From: Eunapius fragilis
Lineage: Eukaryota > Porifera > Demospongiae > Spongillida > Spongillidae
Assembly: GCA_963681505.1 (NCBI GenBank)
Contig: OY811972.1
Location: forward strand, 1,539,432-1,603,431
Reading direction: 5' to 3'
Length of the DNA: 64,000 nucleotides
Shown piece after piece: positions 37,472-45,577 of this stretch. The position numbers were made by a program, and so were the translations under genes. Each line of letters starts with the position of its first letter. Position 1 is the first letter of the stretch. The notes under the pieces are model-generated. The model was not told where the DNA came from, ran no database searches, and was given only the letters and a program-made list of their open reading frames with translations.

Positions 37472-38119
37472 AATTACACCAATGTTTAAAAGTATACCTT
37501 TCCTCCAACACAGAGAGCTGCAAACTTCTTGCTGGTGGATGATGAAATGACAAAGCTCTGCCCTGACAACTCATCTGCCTTGTCCACAGATACCACCTCA
37601 TCAGGGGGCAGTGTGGTGACCCCAATAGACAGAGAGCCACTCCATTTAGAGTCCATCTCCATTACTTCGCCCTGTAAAATGGAGCAATCAGTAACTTAAG
37701 AAAACATCCCTACTAAATGGATATCTCATGTACCGTGCATTATTACATGATATATTCCATCCATTAAACTCTAGCTAGGTTACAAACTGCTATTATTAAA
37801 ATGTACCTATGGGTGCATAGGTCATGAAATGTGGAAGTAAGGTTTATATAAGGTGATTAAGTGTTTCATTATATGGGTGATGGTAAAAGAGAATTTGTAA
37901 CATGAAATTTACAAACACATGTAGATGGCCACGAGTGTAAGCCAGTTATGTACATTGTTCAAGGACTCTACATACTACTTCACCTGGAAGAGCATGTCAC
38001 AAGGAATAGGAGTAGATGTGACCACAATCCCTTTGGAGCTGCCGTTAACCCTGTGGGCTGAGAGTCCATCAAGATCAAGTCTGATGTTATCTCCATGGGA
38101 GGAGGAAAAGGTCACAACT
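23596..38119 (-). CDS. NHR - Roc - COR - Death domain gene (partial at 5' end)
   Basis: Exons (minus), with all junction phases agreeing: 37984-38119, 37498-37671, 35399-35669 (NHR/Neuralized domain); 32490-34599 (Roc GTPase plus COR); 32093-32128, 31374-31415, 29997-30062 (Ser/Arg linker); duplicate linker exons 25747-25788 and 25374-25439; and 23596-23858 (Death domain, stop). NHR domains bind proteins or lipids, Roc-COR is a regulatory GTPase-dimerisation module, and Death domains build signalling complexes. COR followed by Death recalls DAPK1; an N-terminal NHR is unusual. A one-base slip near 33770 breaks the Roc frame, so the gene is either decayed or carries an assembly error. The 200-N gap lies in the intron before the Roc exon and could hide an exon, although the phases match without one. 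The first exon(s) upstream of 38119 were not found. Confidence 0.75.
23945..24168. mobile_element. Foldback MITE M3 (right end lost)
   Basis: Starts ACAAGTAAATAAAAAACATT. The arms pair around GCACAAAAACAACATAC..., but the right outer 50 bp are missing. It lies just downstream of the Death exon acceptor side, in the intron. Confidence 0.85.
24978..25215. mobile_element. Foldback MITE M4
   Basis: Starts ACAAGTAAAGAAAAATGTTC and ends with the complement TTTCTTTACTTGT. This subfamily has AAGGTTTTGG in the inner arms. Its 25015-25215 part is duplicated at 29643-29838. Confidence 0.88.
25374..25439 (-). CDS. Linker exon G, copy B (66 nt, phase 1)
   Basis: Identical in sequence to copy C, with GTCAGTG donor and TTACAG acceptor. 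It is the nearest upstream partner of the intact Death-domain exon. Confidence 0.6.
25747..25788 (-). CDS. Linker exon F, copy B (42 nt, phase 1)
   Basis: Second copy of exon F with the same splice sites. Because both ends are phase 1, it can be included next to copy C without a frame change. Confidence 0.6.
26552..29642 (+). mobile_element. Degenerate Ty3/gypsy retrotransposon 1
   Basis: Plus-strand order: a likely 5' LTR end (ACA at 26550-26552) and primer-binding-type TGGTGTCAGGAATGG; gag (PPSHFSAGADLVWWRKRFEL; about 26653-27125); zinc knuckle CWYCSKRGPFKQNC, with Pro at the usual His; protease ILIDIGSAVTLV (DTG changed to DIG); RT start (SPWASPVVLVRK, FCVDFRKLNN; about 28450-28640) with the catalytic YxDD block deleted; RNase H (FVLDTDASGEGLGAVLS); and integrase (GPLPETPRGN, DGLVERFNRTLLEML). 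It has many frameshifts and no 3' LTR, and ends abruptly at the start of duplicated copy C. It is antisense to, and inside, the Death-gene intron. Confidence 0.9.
28255..28330. repeat. Short direct repeat inside gypsy 1
   Basis: The unit ACGTCATTGCAAAA...ACAATGACCTTGGACAA occurs twice with a few changes. It is a local duplication inside the decayed pol region. Confidence 0.7.
29643..29838. mobile_element. Foldback MITE M5 (left end lost)
   Basis: Copy of MITE M4 cut at its left by the duplication junction. It ends TTCTTTACTTGT. Confidence 0.85.
29997..30062 (-). CDS. Linker exon G, copy C (66 nt, phase 1)
   Basis: Reads EHCPSSIQFLLEHITKELPQLS between CTCCTTACAG and GTCAGTG in the phase demanded by its neighbours; the other frames contain stops. 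Its acceptor is next to the AAGGAG insertion site of the 983-bp transposon at 30073, which spares the AG. Confidence 0.6.
30073..31055. mobile_element. hAT-like DNA element, 983 bp, 6-bp TSD
   Basis: The left end CAATGGTCAACATTAA and right end (reverse complement CAGGGGTCAACATTAA) are imperfect terminal repeats. The flanks are AAGGAG (30067-30072 and 31056-31061). Copy B of the segmental duplication keeps the empty site with a single AAGGAG, which proves the insertion and the 6-bp duplication. Inside are a poly-G run and a LINE-type coding fragment. No transposase was seen. Confidence 0.9.
30711..30832 (+). mobile_element. LINE-type coding fragment inside the hAT-like element
   Basis: The plus frame reads THKHKANDPKCSELG, then (after a poly-G run that shifts the frame) VPLAVETYGNCGKEA. 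Both phrases belong, in this order, to the C-terminal part of a widespread invertebrate reverse transcriptase protein. It is a fragment carried within the transposon. Confidence 0.75.
31374..31415 (-). CDS. Linker exon F, copy C (42 nt, phase 1)
   Basis: Reads ASEELSSSSKRSRA between TTCTAG and GTAATG. An identical exon occurs at 25747-25788 and a decayed one at about 19990-20030. Splice sites and coding are kept in the two main copies. Confidence 0.6.
32093..32128 (-). CDS. Linker exon E (36 nt, phase 1)
   Basis: TATACAG acceptor and GTAATG donor. In phase with the Roc-COR exon it reads DTKSSTTNRKSS. It is supported only by splice sites and by phase agreement on both sides. Confidence 0.5.
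32490..34599 (-). CDS. Roc GTPase and COR exon, with one-base frameshift
   Basis: The first part (34599 to about 33770) has the P-loop GIAGVGKTHLKRLLL and, after a Pro/Ser-rich insert, the G3 motif FIDSGGQPQFLELLP with AILFAVNLSES. The second part (about 33772 to 32490, shifted one base) starts ISVHPHLFVVGTHRDKEE, the THxD-type G4 motif of Roc domains. It then has a COR-like winged-helix stretch (LPLKWFALE, LEAALLHMVKYNLFLWYHN, VFSDPQVILRIITAIV) and a Cys-rich end (ICTTQSC, AICKLCSC). The donor is GTATGT. The slip falls in the sequence CAAGCCAGAG. Unless it is an assembly error, the protein would stop soon after G3. The insert between P-loop and G3 is long for a Roc domain. Confidence 0.85.
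35032..35231. other. Assembly gap (200 N)
   Basis: Exactly 200 N, a standard placeholder for a gap of unknown size. It sits in the intron between the NHR and Roc exons, so an extra exon could be hidden. Confidence 0.99.
35399..35669 (-). CDS. NHR domain, exon 3 of 3
   Basis: Starts NMGQLPGDIGLHGLKAGDTV in phase 0, then GTLHFFLNGV and VPKDVYGLVDLYGQCVKVSL. This is the most diagnostic part of the Neuralized domain (GD.VGL, GTLH.F.NG, DLYG). It ends in phase 1 at a GTGAGT donor, which matches the two-base start of the Roc exon. Confidence 0.9.
35811..36165. mobile_element. Foldback MITE M6 plus 90-bp side arm
   Basis: MITE 35811-36074 (ACGAGTAATGAAAACATTCT start) is followed by GATAATAACAAGGTGTCC...GCAGCAGACCC. 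The whole unit is present inverted at 47440-47832, so the side arm moves with the MITE. Confidence 0.82.
36140..36307. mobile_element. Diverged foldback MITE M7
   Basis: The arms GGTCTAATAAGAAGAGGAAAT and its complement enclose a very short loop. The outer ends are decayed (TTCTATTATTTGTTCC). Confidence 0.65.
36610..36790. repeat. Small palindromic repeat cluster
   Basis: GAAACGGTCATAGGACCGTTTC (with central ATA-G asymmetry) and related CAGCCTGAAACAGTCCCAGG and CAGACTGGTCATAAGACCA blocks recur on both strands within 180 bp. It is likely a decayed foldback element. The rest of 36308-37497 holds no supported gene apart from a (GT)n tract at 37318-37370 and poly-C at 37439-37457. Confidence 0.55.
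37498..37671 (-). CDS. NHR domain, exon 2 of 3
   Basis: 174 nt, phase 0 at both ends, TTTTACAG acceptor and GTATAC donor. It reads KWSGSLSIGVTTLPPDEV, the W.GSL.IGVT core of NHR domains, and then a Ser/Lys stretch to CVGGK. Just downstream lie poly-C and CA repeats and a (GT)n tract in the intron. Confidence 0.82.
37984..38119 (-). CDS. NHR domain, exon 1 of 3
   Basis: A strong polypyrimidine tract and CAG acceptor precede 38119; the donor is GTGAAG. It encodes VVTFSSSHGDNIRLDLDGLS and GIVVTSTPIPCDMLFQ, the first strands of a Neuralized-homology repeat (pattern F..HG.NI.L, then GIV.S..P). It needs two bases from an upstream exon and ends in phase 0. Confidence 0.8.
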
Positions 38120-38193
38120 CTGGTGGAGGAGGGAATGGAGAGATATAGTGGGGTGGAGATTAACACACACACCAAGTGATGAAACTATTATAA

Positions 38194-40140
38194 TCACTTC
38201 ATGCTAACCACTGAGGATAACATACCCTTCAACTTCCATTTGTTTATCATTCTGTGAGTAGAGATGCACACATAACGTATATCATCAGACCAACTAAATT
38301 TAATAAGAGCTGTATTCTGTTTTTTTTTACAGCCTTCTAAAGAATGACAGCGATTTGAGGCCATTAAAAATTTGGACATTAGGCCTCCTCACAAAAAATT
38401 ATGTAATGTCCTAGCAACAGCATAGCAACCCTAACCATGCATGAGACTATATATGAACAGGACTCATTCAATCACCATTTAGAAGCATAGAACAGTAGAA
38501 ACCACCATTGCTCTATTAAAGGCCTAAATCACATGGCTTTGTTCTTTTCTTTACTATTGCATACATCAATTGAAAGCGGCCACCTTTCTAAAGGTGTCTT
38601 CACTAAGGTGAGCTCTTTCTATCCCAAAAGCCGTTTTAGAAACCAAAATAAAAGCAGAAAGCTGAAGGAGACAAGTGGTTAACTCACTACTTATATTGCT
38701 CCTTTGACTAGCGTTTTGGTACCATAGATGTGAATGAAGTACATGAGTATGGCGCATGAGTGGCTATTAGGCTATGTATAGAGTTTAGTAATACGTATAA
38801 CTAATGTCATTACAATTTGGCACCGGTACTCTACATGGAGTATCCAAGCATTAAGGTATCCAAGCAGAGTGTACACTGAAGTTGGTCAATAGTGAGCCAA
38901 TGAGCAGTTTGTGGAGCTTACTGTAGCCTAATGGAACGGCAAAAAGTACCCACACATTTGCACATGTATACATGTAGGTGCAGACATCATGCTTTGTCAT
39001 TTGCCTCCCACCTGAACATGACGGTGGAAGCATACAGATATTTCAATCAAATTTGCAATAACTAGGACATATGAGATGGAAGGCTTGCTGTCCCATAGAT
39101 CCCTCACAGTCTACAGTTTTCTGGACCTTCACAGTCTCAATTGTTATCCATTGAAAGTACTTGGCCAAAAACAACGAACTGCACTGTACTACTGTACTGC
39201 ATTGTAACTAGTGTCAATTACACATTTTAGATGGTTTTCCATGATGATGTGTTCTGAACTCTTTGAAAAACTGCAGGGCATTTGTGAAACCAACTCAAAG
39301 TACACTCTTTAAAAGTCATGGCTCGATATCGGTACAAAAAAAGGACGTGTACTATTAAGAAACATAATGTAGAGCGGGAGAATGGGTGTGGCATTCCATT
39401 GTCCTTGCACTGGTATGATATTTCGGCCATTTATAAATTGCCTAAAAATTATTGGTCTTGAGACTTACACCAATTGCAAATCACCAGTTAGTTAAAATCA
39501 ATTATTCTGGTGCCGCCAAATAATAGCCTCCACCACTATGTCTCAGTACAATATACTCAAAATGAGGAGGGGGGGGGGGGGGGGGGGGGGGTTAGCTTGC
39601 TCAAAGTACGTTTTCATAATGAGGCAGGACATCATTTCTATTTCTATTCACCGACTCACTATCAAAAATGATGTAATGCACTGATTACAATTGCGCCATC
39701 TATATTCATATAGTAGTAAGCCTCACCACTTGTATATTACATCAGCTCTGGGTACTGCTCTAACTGTATACCAGCTGGGATGAAATGAGGAGCACATATT
39801 CATGTGGAACCCTTCCAGAAAGGTCAAAACAGATGAGAACAAAAGAACCATAACAAACATGGGGCCCTGCTCTGTAGTAGTTCTCTTATCTACCTCAGGA
39901 TATAGTATTCATATATGCTGCTTATATCTGTTCATGAAGGGATACAGTGCTACATGTGCATGTCAATCTGCACTTAAAAGATCTGTTTCACATAAGAGAA
40001 TACAATGTGACTGCTTTTGAAACATGTGCCATCAATATTAAGGATACTTCAATAGTTCATTCCAATATATTGGTGCCGATCGAGAAACACAACGAACGTC
40101 ACAGTTGTTAATGTTATCATTGACAATTATTTTTAAAATA
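38194..40140. other. No supported gene; poly-G run at 39570-39591
   Basis: Upstream side of the NHR exons, where the first exon or exons and promoter of that gene should lie. I could not identify an exon ending in the phase (two bases) that exon 37984-38119 demands. Confidence 0.5.
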
Positions 40141-40144
40141 GAGG

Positions 40145-40370
40145 AAACAAGTAAAAAAAAACATTGTCTAATGAGAAAGTGGGTGGGATGTAGGAATTGG
40201 AGGCGAAGGCAAAGGTAGTATAAAAAAGGAAGGAAACAAGGTTTTTGGCAAGGGAAAATGAGACAAAAGCCTATATTTGTAAATGGCACAGAACCAAAAA
40301 TGCAGCATTATGTCTTTTTTTCCTTTCTCCCAAAACCAACATTCTAGGAGAATGTTTTTCTTGTATTACA
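40145..40370. mobile_element. Foldback MITE M8 (diverged)
   Basis: Starts ACAAGTAAAAAAAAACATTG and carries GGAAGGAAACAAGGTTTTTGG; the right half is decayed (GGAGAATGTTTTTCTTGT). Confidence 0.75.
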
Positions 40371-40831
40371 GCTATATATGTGGATTGGCTTCATCTTGGA
40401 CCAGCCACAGTAGCCAGTTTGGTTGGTAGCAGAACCCAAGCCAATGGACTAGATGCAGGCTATGGTGGCCAGTAGGTGTATGATTGTGCGTTTACCCTCA
40501 AGTCCTATCTGCACCACAGTCATGAGCCATGACCAATGCATCATGCCTTGGTTACAGGGCATTTTCATAAGGTTCAGAAGACCTATTTTTAGCCATTTTT
40601 ACACTGGTGCGAATTGAAACTGGAAGAGGAGGGGAAGAGTTCATGCTGTGCCTATATGACCCACATGTTTAGAGAAATTAGGCAGCATTATGTGAGAGTG
40701 AAAGCTTTGGCTTCAACCTATGTTCTGTAAAATAAGTCTATTTATTATAAACTGCAATGCTATGCAACGTGGCAAGTGATACATGTACATGTATGTGGAT
40801 ACCTTAGACAATGCAGTACCTTTAACTTCAT

Positions 40832-40995
40832 ACATACATACATATACTCATACATACATACATACATACATACATACATACATACATACATACATACATA
40901 CATACATACATACATACATACATACATACATACATACATACATACATACATACATACATACATACATACATACACACATACATACATACATACAT
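40832..40995. repeat. (CATA)n microsatellite
   Basis: About 40 units of CATA, followed by (TAA)n at about 40995-41008. Long Tyr/Val/Cys/Met or His/Thr/Tyr/Ile open frames over it are artefacts. Confidence 0.97.
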
Positions 40996-41135
40996 AATAA
41001 TAATAATAAAGAGTGTAGCTTTAGAGTGGAACTGTACATACAGTACATACTTAGTTTATATGTAGTCTAATGATATGTAATAACTATTACTGCTGCTGTA
41101 TTTGCCGTATGATGCTTTTAATAATAAAATATTAT

Positions 41136-41178
41136 TATTATATAAAAAAAAAAAAAAAAAATAATAATAATAATAATC
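41136..41178. repeat. A-run and (TAA)n
   Basis: About 18 A followed by (TAA)6 or so, a common tail of short retroposed repeats. No element body was recognised. Confidence 0.8.
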
Positions 41179-41679
41179 ACCATCGCATTTGCACATGGTA
41201 CAAACACGTTTGGGGAGGAGGTTTATAGACAGGAGAACACACGCAGTATCTAATGTCCACAATACTAGCACAGAACAGTACTGTCCGCTAAAAACTTGGG
41301 CTTTATTTGCTCGTGGAGTCACGGGAGCGTGTCTGCATCCAAACCTTGAGGACTAGCCATCGTTATCAACAAATGGTGACTCCTGCCGGTTAGTAATATA
41401 GCAGGCGAAAAAAGACACAAACTTTCTCATTTTTAGTTGGGACAGCACCGTCGCATCTCGTAGGGTGGCAGCGGACCAGGTAGCGTAAGCGCGAAATTCC
41501 AATTATAGCTCACTGCCCAGAAAAAACAGATGGAAACTCCTCGAGATGAGCCGAAAAGATGGTAGTAGTATGACGGGGCCAGCGAACACACCACGTTACA
41601 CGTGGCAGCGTAGATAAAGGAACGGGGGCAAGGGAGAAACTCCAATGCCATGAGTCGCCCATCTACGCGCCACGCGGAT

Positions 41680-41880
41680 GTACATACATACATACATACA
41701 TACATACATACATACATACATACATACATACATACATACATACATACATACATACATACATACATACATACATACATACATACATTAATACATGCATGCA
41801 TGCATGCAACATACACACATACACACACACATACACACACACACATACACACACACATACAAACATACATACATGCATAA
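41680..41880. repeat. Second (CATA)n microsatellite with CA-rich end
   Basis: About 26 CATA units, then (CATG)4, then ACACACAT repeats. Non-coding. Confidence 0.96.
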
Positions 41881-42200
41881 ACTTTCTCGCCACTATTATT
41901 TGGTTGCTGTAGGCCACAAACATAACCAACTCCAATACGAGCCCACCATTCAAAACAAAACCTCTCCAGTTAAGCTCATATAGATTGTAGGCGGGGTTAG
42001 CGAATCAGAAGCTTAAACACAATAGCAGGGCTAGTGTCAAGTACAAGGATAGATATCCAAACATTGGGCCGCCCATCAAATGCACCACACAGATGTACGT
42101 ACATGCATAATACATACAGAAGTATTTGCTTATACGCCTTATACACCAGCCATTAGATTCAGTACACCACTCCACAATAGCAAAGCTTCACATCACTTAC

Positions 42201-42504
42201 ATCAGATGTCATTTCCAGTGGTACAGGTGTCGAAGGTCTTGAACTTGAACTTTTATAGGTGGGAGGTACTGGTACATACTGTAAAGAACTATGTGGCTGG
42301 TGAGGGGTTAAAGAGGATGAACTATGTGGCTGGTAAGGGGTTAAAGAGGATGAACTATGTGGCTGGTGAGGGGTTAAAGAGGATGAACTATGTGGCTGGT
42401 GAGGGGTTAAAGAGGATGAACTATGTGGCTGGTGAGGGGTTAAAGAGGATGAACTATGTGGCTGGTGAGGGGTTAAAGAGGATGAACACAAAATACCAGT
42501 ACCA
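42201..42504 (-). CDS. Repeat-rich exon with SSSLTPHQPHS units
   Basis: Minus-strand frame bounded by an AATTCTCAG acceptor and a GTAAGT donor. It contains six tandem 33-bp units (about 42290-42487) encoding SSSLTPHQPHS, followed by LQYVPVPPTYKSSSSRPSTP and VPLEMTSD. The units keep the frame and the non-repeat tail looks coding. It may be the next exon of the zinc-ribbon gene at 42618-43159, but the phases of that acceptor and donor do not match, so the link is weak. Confidence 0.5.
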
Positions 42505-42617
42505 CTGAGAATTCCATGTATTCATAACAGCTGGACATCTAAACACAAGGACATTATGCCCCACACGTACGCTGGATGCATCCTTCTGTAAATTCCCACA
42601 CTTACCACACAACATAC

Positions 42618-43159
42618 CTTATATTCTGGGAGAACTTTGCGATGGCAGTTTTTGCATTTCATTCCTTCGTCATATCTAAGCCCACGCCACTCGTTGCCAC
42701 ATTCACACTTGTAACCTACGCGTTTTGACTCTGCTCTAGATCCACACCTGATGCACTCCGCATACAACACCAGAGGCGTATTTAGGGGGGGGGGGCCTCA
42801 GGGGGCTCGGGCACCCCCCTCCGTCTCAAGAATGGGCGTGGTTGCCAAAAATTTCGCGCGCGCAAGCTTTTCAGCACCCTCCTCCAGCACATTCTAGATA
42901 CGCGCTTGTATTGGGCCAGACCCCCCCCCCCCCCCCCCCCCCCACCGCCTTTCGTACCGGGCCAGAAACCGACAGCACCCCCCCCCCCCCCCCTCGCTTT
43001 TCGTACCGGGCCCCTGAGCTTAAGCACCCCCCTCGCTGAAATCCTGGATACGCCACTGAACACCGCGGAGTAGTAGGGGGTAAGGATCTTCAATTGATGC
43101 TGATCTGCATGCCATGCGATGTTGCATTGTTTACATTCATAAGTTAACATTTCAGATTG
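42618..43159 (-). pseudogene. Zinc-ribbon exon split by a hAT-like insertion
   Basis: Minus-strand exon from a GTTAGCAG acceptor to a GTATGT donor. It reads MLTYECKQCNIAWHADQH up to PYYSAV, is interrupted by the 288-bp element at 42771-43058 (plus 5-bp duplication), and resumes LYAECIRCGSRAES, GYKCECGNEWRG, MKCKNCHRKVLPEYK. Without the insert, the exon is 249 nt (83 codons) in one frame. Four Cys pairs (CxxC or CxC) suggest zinc ribbons, perhaps 3CxxC type. Function is unknown. The insertion would truncate the product unless it is spliced out or polymorphic. Confidence 0.72.
42771..43058. mobile_element. hAT-like non-autonomous element, 288 bp, 5-bp TSD
   Basis: Termini CAGAGGCGTATTTAG and CTGGATACGCCACTG, flanked by AACAC (42766-42770 and 43059-43063). 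It contains three long poly-G/C runs. Same end type and same 5-bp duplication length as the element at 17294-17535. Confidence 0.88.
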
Positions 43160-43436
43160 CTGCTAACTAGAAAACTACATATACTCATACTCTTCTCGGC
43201 CTCGCGAGCAGAAATTAAGCCCGCCCAGAAATTTTGAAATCAGGACGTCGCTTGGCAACGTACGACCCTGTTGAAATAATATGTAAGCTTATGTGAAGTG
43301 AATAAAATCTCCACTCCAGTCTTATGCCAGGATTGAGTTCATCCTTGGAATGCATACGCTCAAAAATACCCATTAGATAGTCATAAAATTTTCATTGATG
43401 ATACAGGTATATTTTTAAAGATTAAAAGCGATGGGG

Positions 43437-43810
43437 TTGTGAGACAATGCAACAAAAAAATAGGTTTAATTTGTCTGACATTGCTATGCTGTGCCATGTC
43501 TGTGGACATTCCCCCTTAAGGGCTATTGCTATGTCAAAATATGGAGTCACGAAGTGACTCAGTTACAAAGCAATGGACAACACTGCATTAGAACCCCCCC
43601 TCCTTAAGTCTCATACAGTGAAAAGCTACACAAGTGACCCGGTTAACCAACAAAGTGATTAACTAGTGAGACTACACCACAGAGGCATCTCACTACGTTT
43701 GTCTGACATTTGCTGTGTACATGATCGAGTCATGAGCATGGCTACTCCCACCTAGAGGGGCATATGGCTATTTTGCACAGTGTACAACTATGTAAGTGAC
43801 AAAGGTCCAA
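43437..43810. repeat. Dispersed repeat, partner of 21715-22090
   Basis: Diverged direct copy, followed by a poly-G run at 43908-43927 and then by a LINE-type coding fragment. It may be non-coding sequence of the same retroelement. Confidence 0.7.
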
Positions 43811-43962
43811 TAAATGCATCAAGGCTTCATATCTAATTAAGTGACAACAATTTTGGCTTTCCGGCATACATAAAGTGCTCTTCTATCTCTCTGTTTGTGT
43901 GTGAAGGGGGGGGGGGGGGGGGGGGGGCATAATATAGTTTTTTTTCTTGTACGCATATAACA

Positions 43963-44332
43963 ATGCAGTGTATAGGTCATGTCGATTCCTTTGCTACTCA
44001 TGGGTTCAGCTGTACAAAAAGCCAAGGATGTTTATCTGTTTATCGCGGCATTAGTGCTGCTATCAATGCCATCATATGCAGGTCACTAGCTGCAGTTAAT
44101 GCACCATCAACCCTTGAGCTCACAGGCCTATGCAGGTCAGATGGTACGCGACCCTATGGTTGTTCCTCTGCCTCATGGAAGTTTGGCCGGTGTCTTGATT
44201 GTAAGGGACGTTATTTGTGCAGACACCATTGCAGCCTCATACACATCTGATGCAGCGAGGGAAGCTAGAGCTGTAGCCAGAGCTGCTGAAGCCAGGAAGA
44301 GGGAGAAGCATGCTCTGCTGTTCAGATCTTAA
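43963..44332 (+). mobile_element. LINE-type element, C-terminal coding remnant
   Basis: The plus frame reads HGFSCTKSQGCLSVYRGISA, AINAIICRSLAAVNAPSTLE and GLCRSDGTRPYG, then slips to a second frame with CADTIAASYTSDAAREA and AAEARKREKHALLF. This order (HGLSC..S, RSDG.RPDG, DT.A.S) is the C-terminal domain of invertebrate reverse transcriptase proteins related to the fragment at 1-345. One frameshift is seen. Confidence 0.78.
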
Positions 44333-44734
44333 TAGCAGTATTAATTGATACCTCCAGTGCCCTTGGCCCTGATGCTCTCAGTTTGCTCAGTGATATTGGC
44401 AGGCGTCAGCGGACCATATGCCTTTTGTAATATGTACATTCCATTAAATGTCTTTAACATAAAATGTGTGATAAGGTATTTTACTTACAGACAGCAACTG
44501 TGTTCATTCTAAAATATTCTTTATCAATTTGTGTAGGCTTCGTTTTTCTGCAATGTATGGTTGTGATGATGCATGCTGTACAAAGTTGCATGATTGACCA
44601 GAGTCCTTGCAGATTGTTTGGTCTTAATTGTATACATTATCCTAGCTATAGATAAACATTTATTATTTGTAATGTCTGAATAGTGTGATGTGCAAAAGTC
44701 TAACACATCGGTGGTTGGACATGCAGAATTTTGT

Positions 44735-45000
44735 TAGCCCACAATTAATTATGGACTAAATTATCACAGGCACCTGAAAATGTAATCAAGGATATTCAGG
44801 TTGTTGCAGCAAATAGGGATTAACTTTTTTTTTAAGACTGCAAATGTTGAAGTCCCCAATGTCACAACAAAATGACTCTTTGCGCACAGAGAATAATATA
44901 CTGCGGAGTTTATTATATCTTTAAGTGAATTAGCCATAGACTTGAATGAAAGCATTACTTGTTCAGGAAAGTGGCATAATGTAAATGTATGTGTTAGAAA
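44735..45000 (-). repeat. Inverted partner of 22600-22865
   Basis: Reverse-complement copy of the unclassified repeat. No coding or termini recognised. Confidence 0.65.
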
Positions 45001-45329
45001 TGCATGGACTAACTGTCCAGACGCTAGTCCCCTGTATTTGTGTGATCAAATAAAGGGGATGAATTCGTTAGGTGGGAACCACATGCATGTCCCATTAAAA
45101 CCTCCCAGAAATAACCAACCTAGCTGATTGCCAGAAAGTTTCCTATATTCTGTGACTGTACCTATTGCACCAACCACTTCTGATTGGATGCAGTGGTGAA
45201 AAGACCACGATGTGTCTAAATTAAATTTCGCCTGTTTGCTGTTCTGTCTTTACAACTACATACAAACCTTTGCACATCAATTCACACATGAATTAGTCTG
45301 TTTTTCATGTACAGATTTTAAGTCACATT

Positions 45330-45577
45330 CAATTCTTCTTTAGGATATCCACCAGAGTTAACGAATTCATTGGCATCAAACCCTCTCCGTGAAGACATTG
45401 TCTTAGTATGGCCATATTGATATCTTCACCATTCTCTCTGTGCTCTTTCTACAGTGCATTGACAATGGCTCTAGTATTATTCTCCAGCAGATAATAGTAC
45501 CAAAGATGGAAGGAATACCTAGCTCCAATAGGAGTAAAAACCTTCAGGTCTAAAGGCTTGGGCAAAGCTTGTATTTC
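45330..45577 (-). pseudogene. Decayed Death-domain exon, copy D
   Basis: After CTTCCTCAACAG, the phase-1 frame reads EIQALPKPLDLKVFTPIGAR and YYYLLENNTRAIVNAL, hits an in-frame TAG where the intact copy has Asp, then continues KEHRENGEDINMAILRQCLH and LTLVDILKKN. One stop and several substitutions. The surrounding sequence (45100-45860) also matches the 23440-23880 and 25235-25380 neighbourhood. Confidence 0.8.

Noticed and set aside
38194..38379. Minus-strand frame KFSWSDDIRYVCISTHRMIN as the upstream NHR exon
   Set aside because: It has a possible GTATGT donor but the wrong phase for exon 37984-38119, and no NHR-like sequence.
40760..41070. Open frames of Tyr-Val-Cys-Met or His-Thr-Tyr-Ile repeats
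   Set aside because: Pure translation of the (CATA)n microsatellite, open in several frames on both strands.
42290..42487. CRISPR-like regular repeat
   Set aside because: Contiguous 33-bp tandem units with no spacers, in eukaryotic DNA, encoding a peptide repeat.
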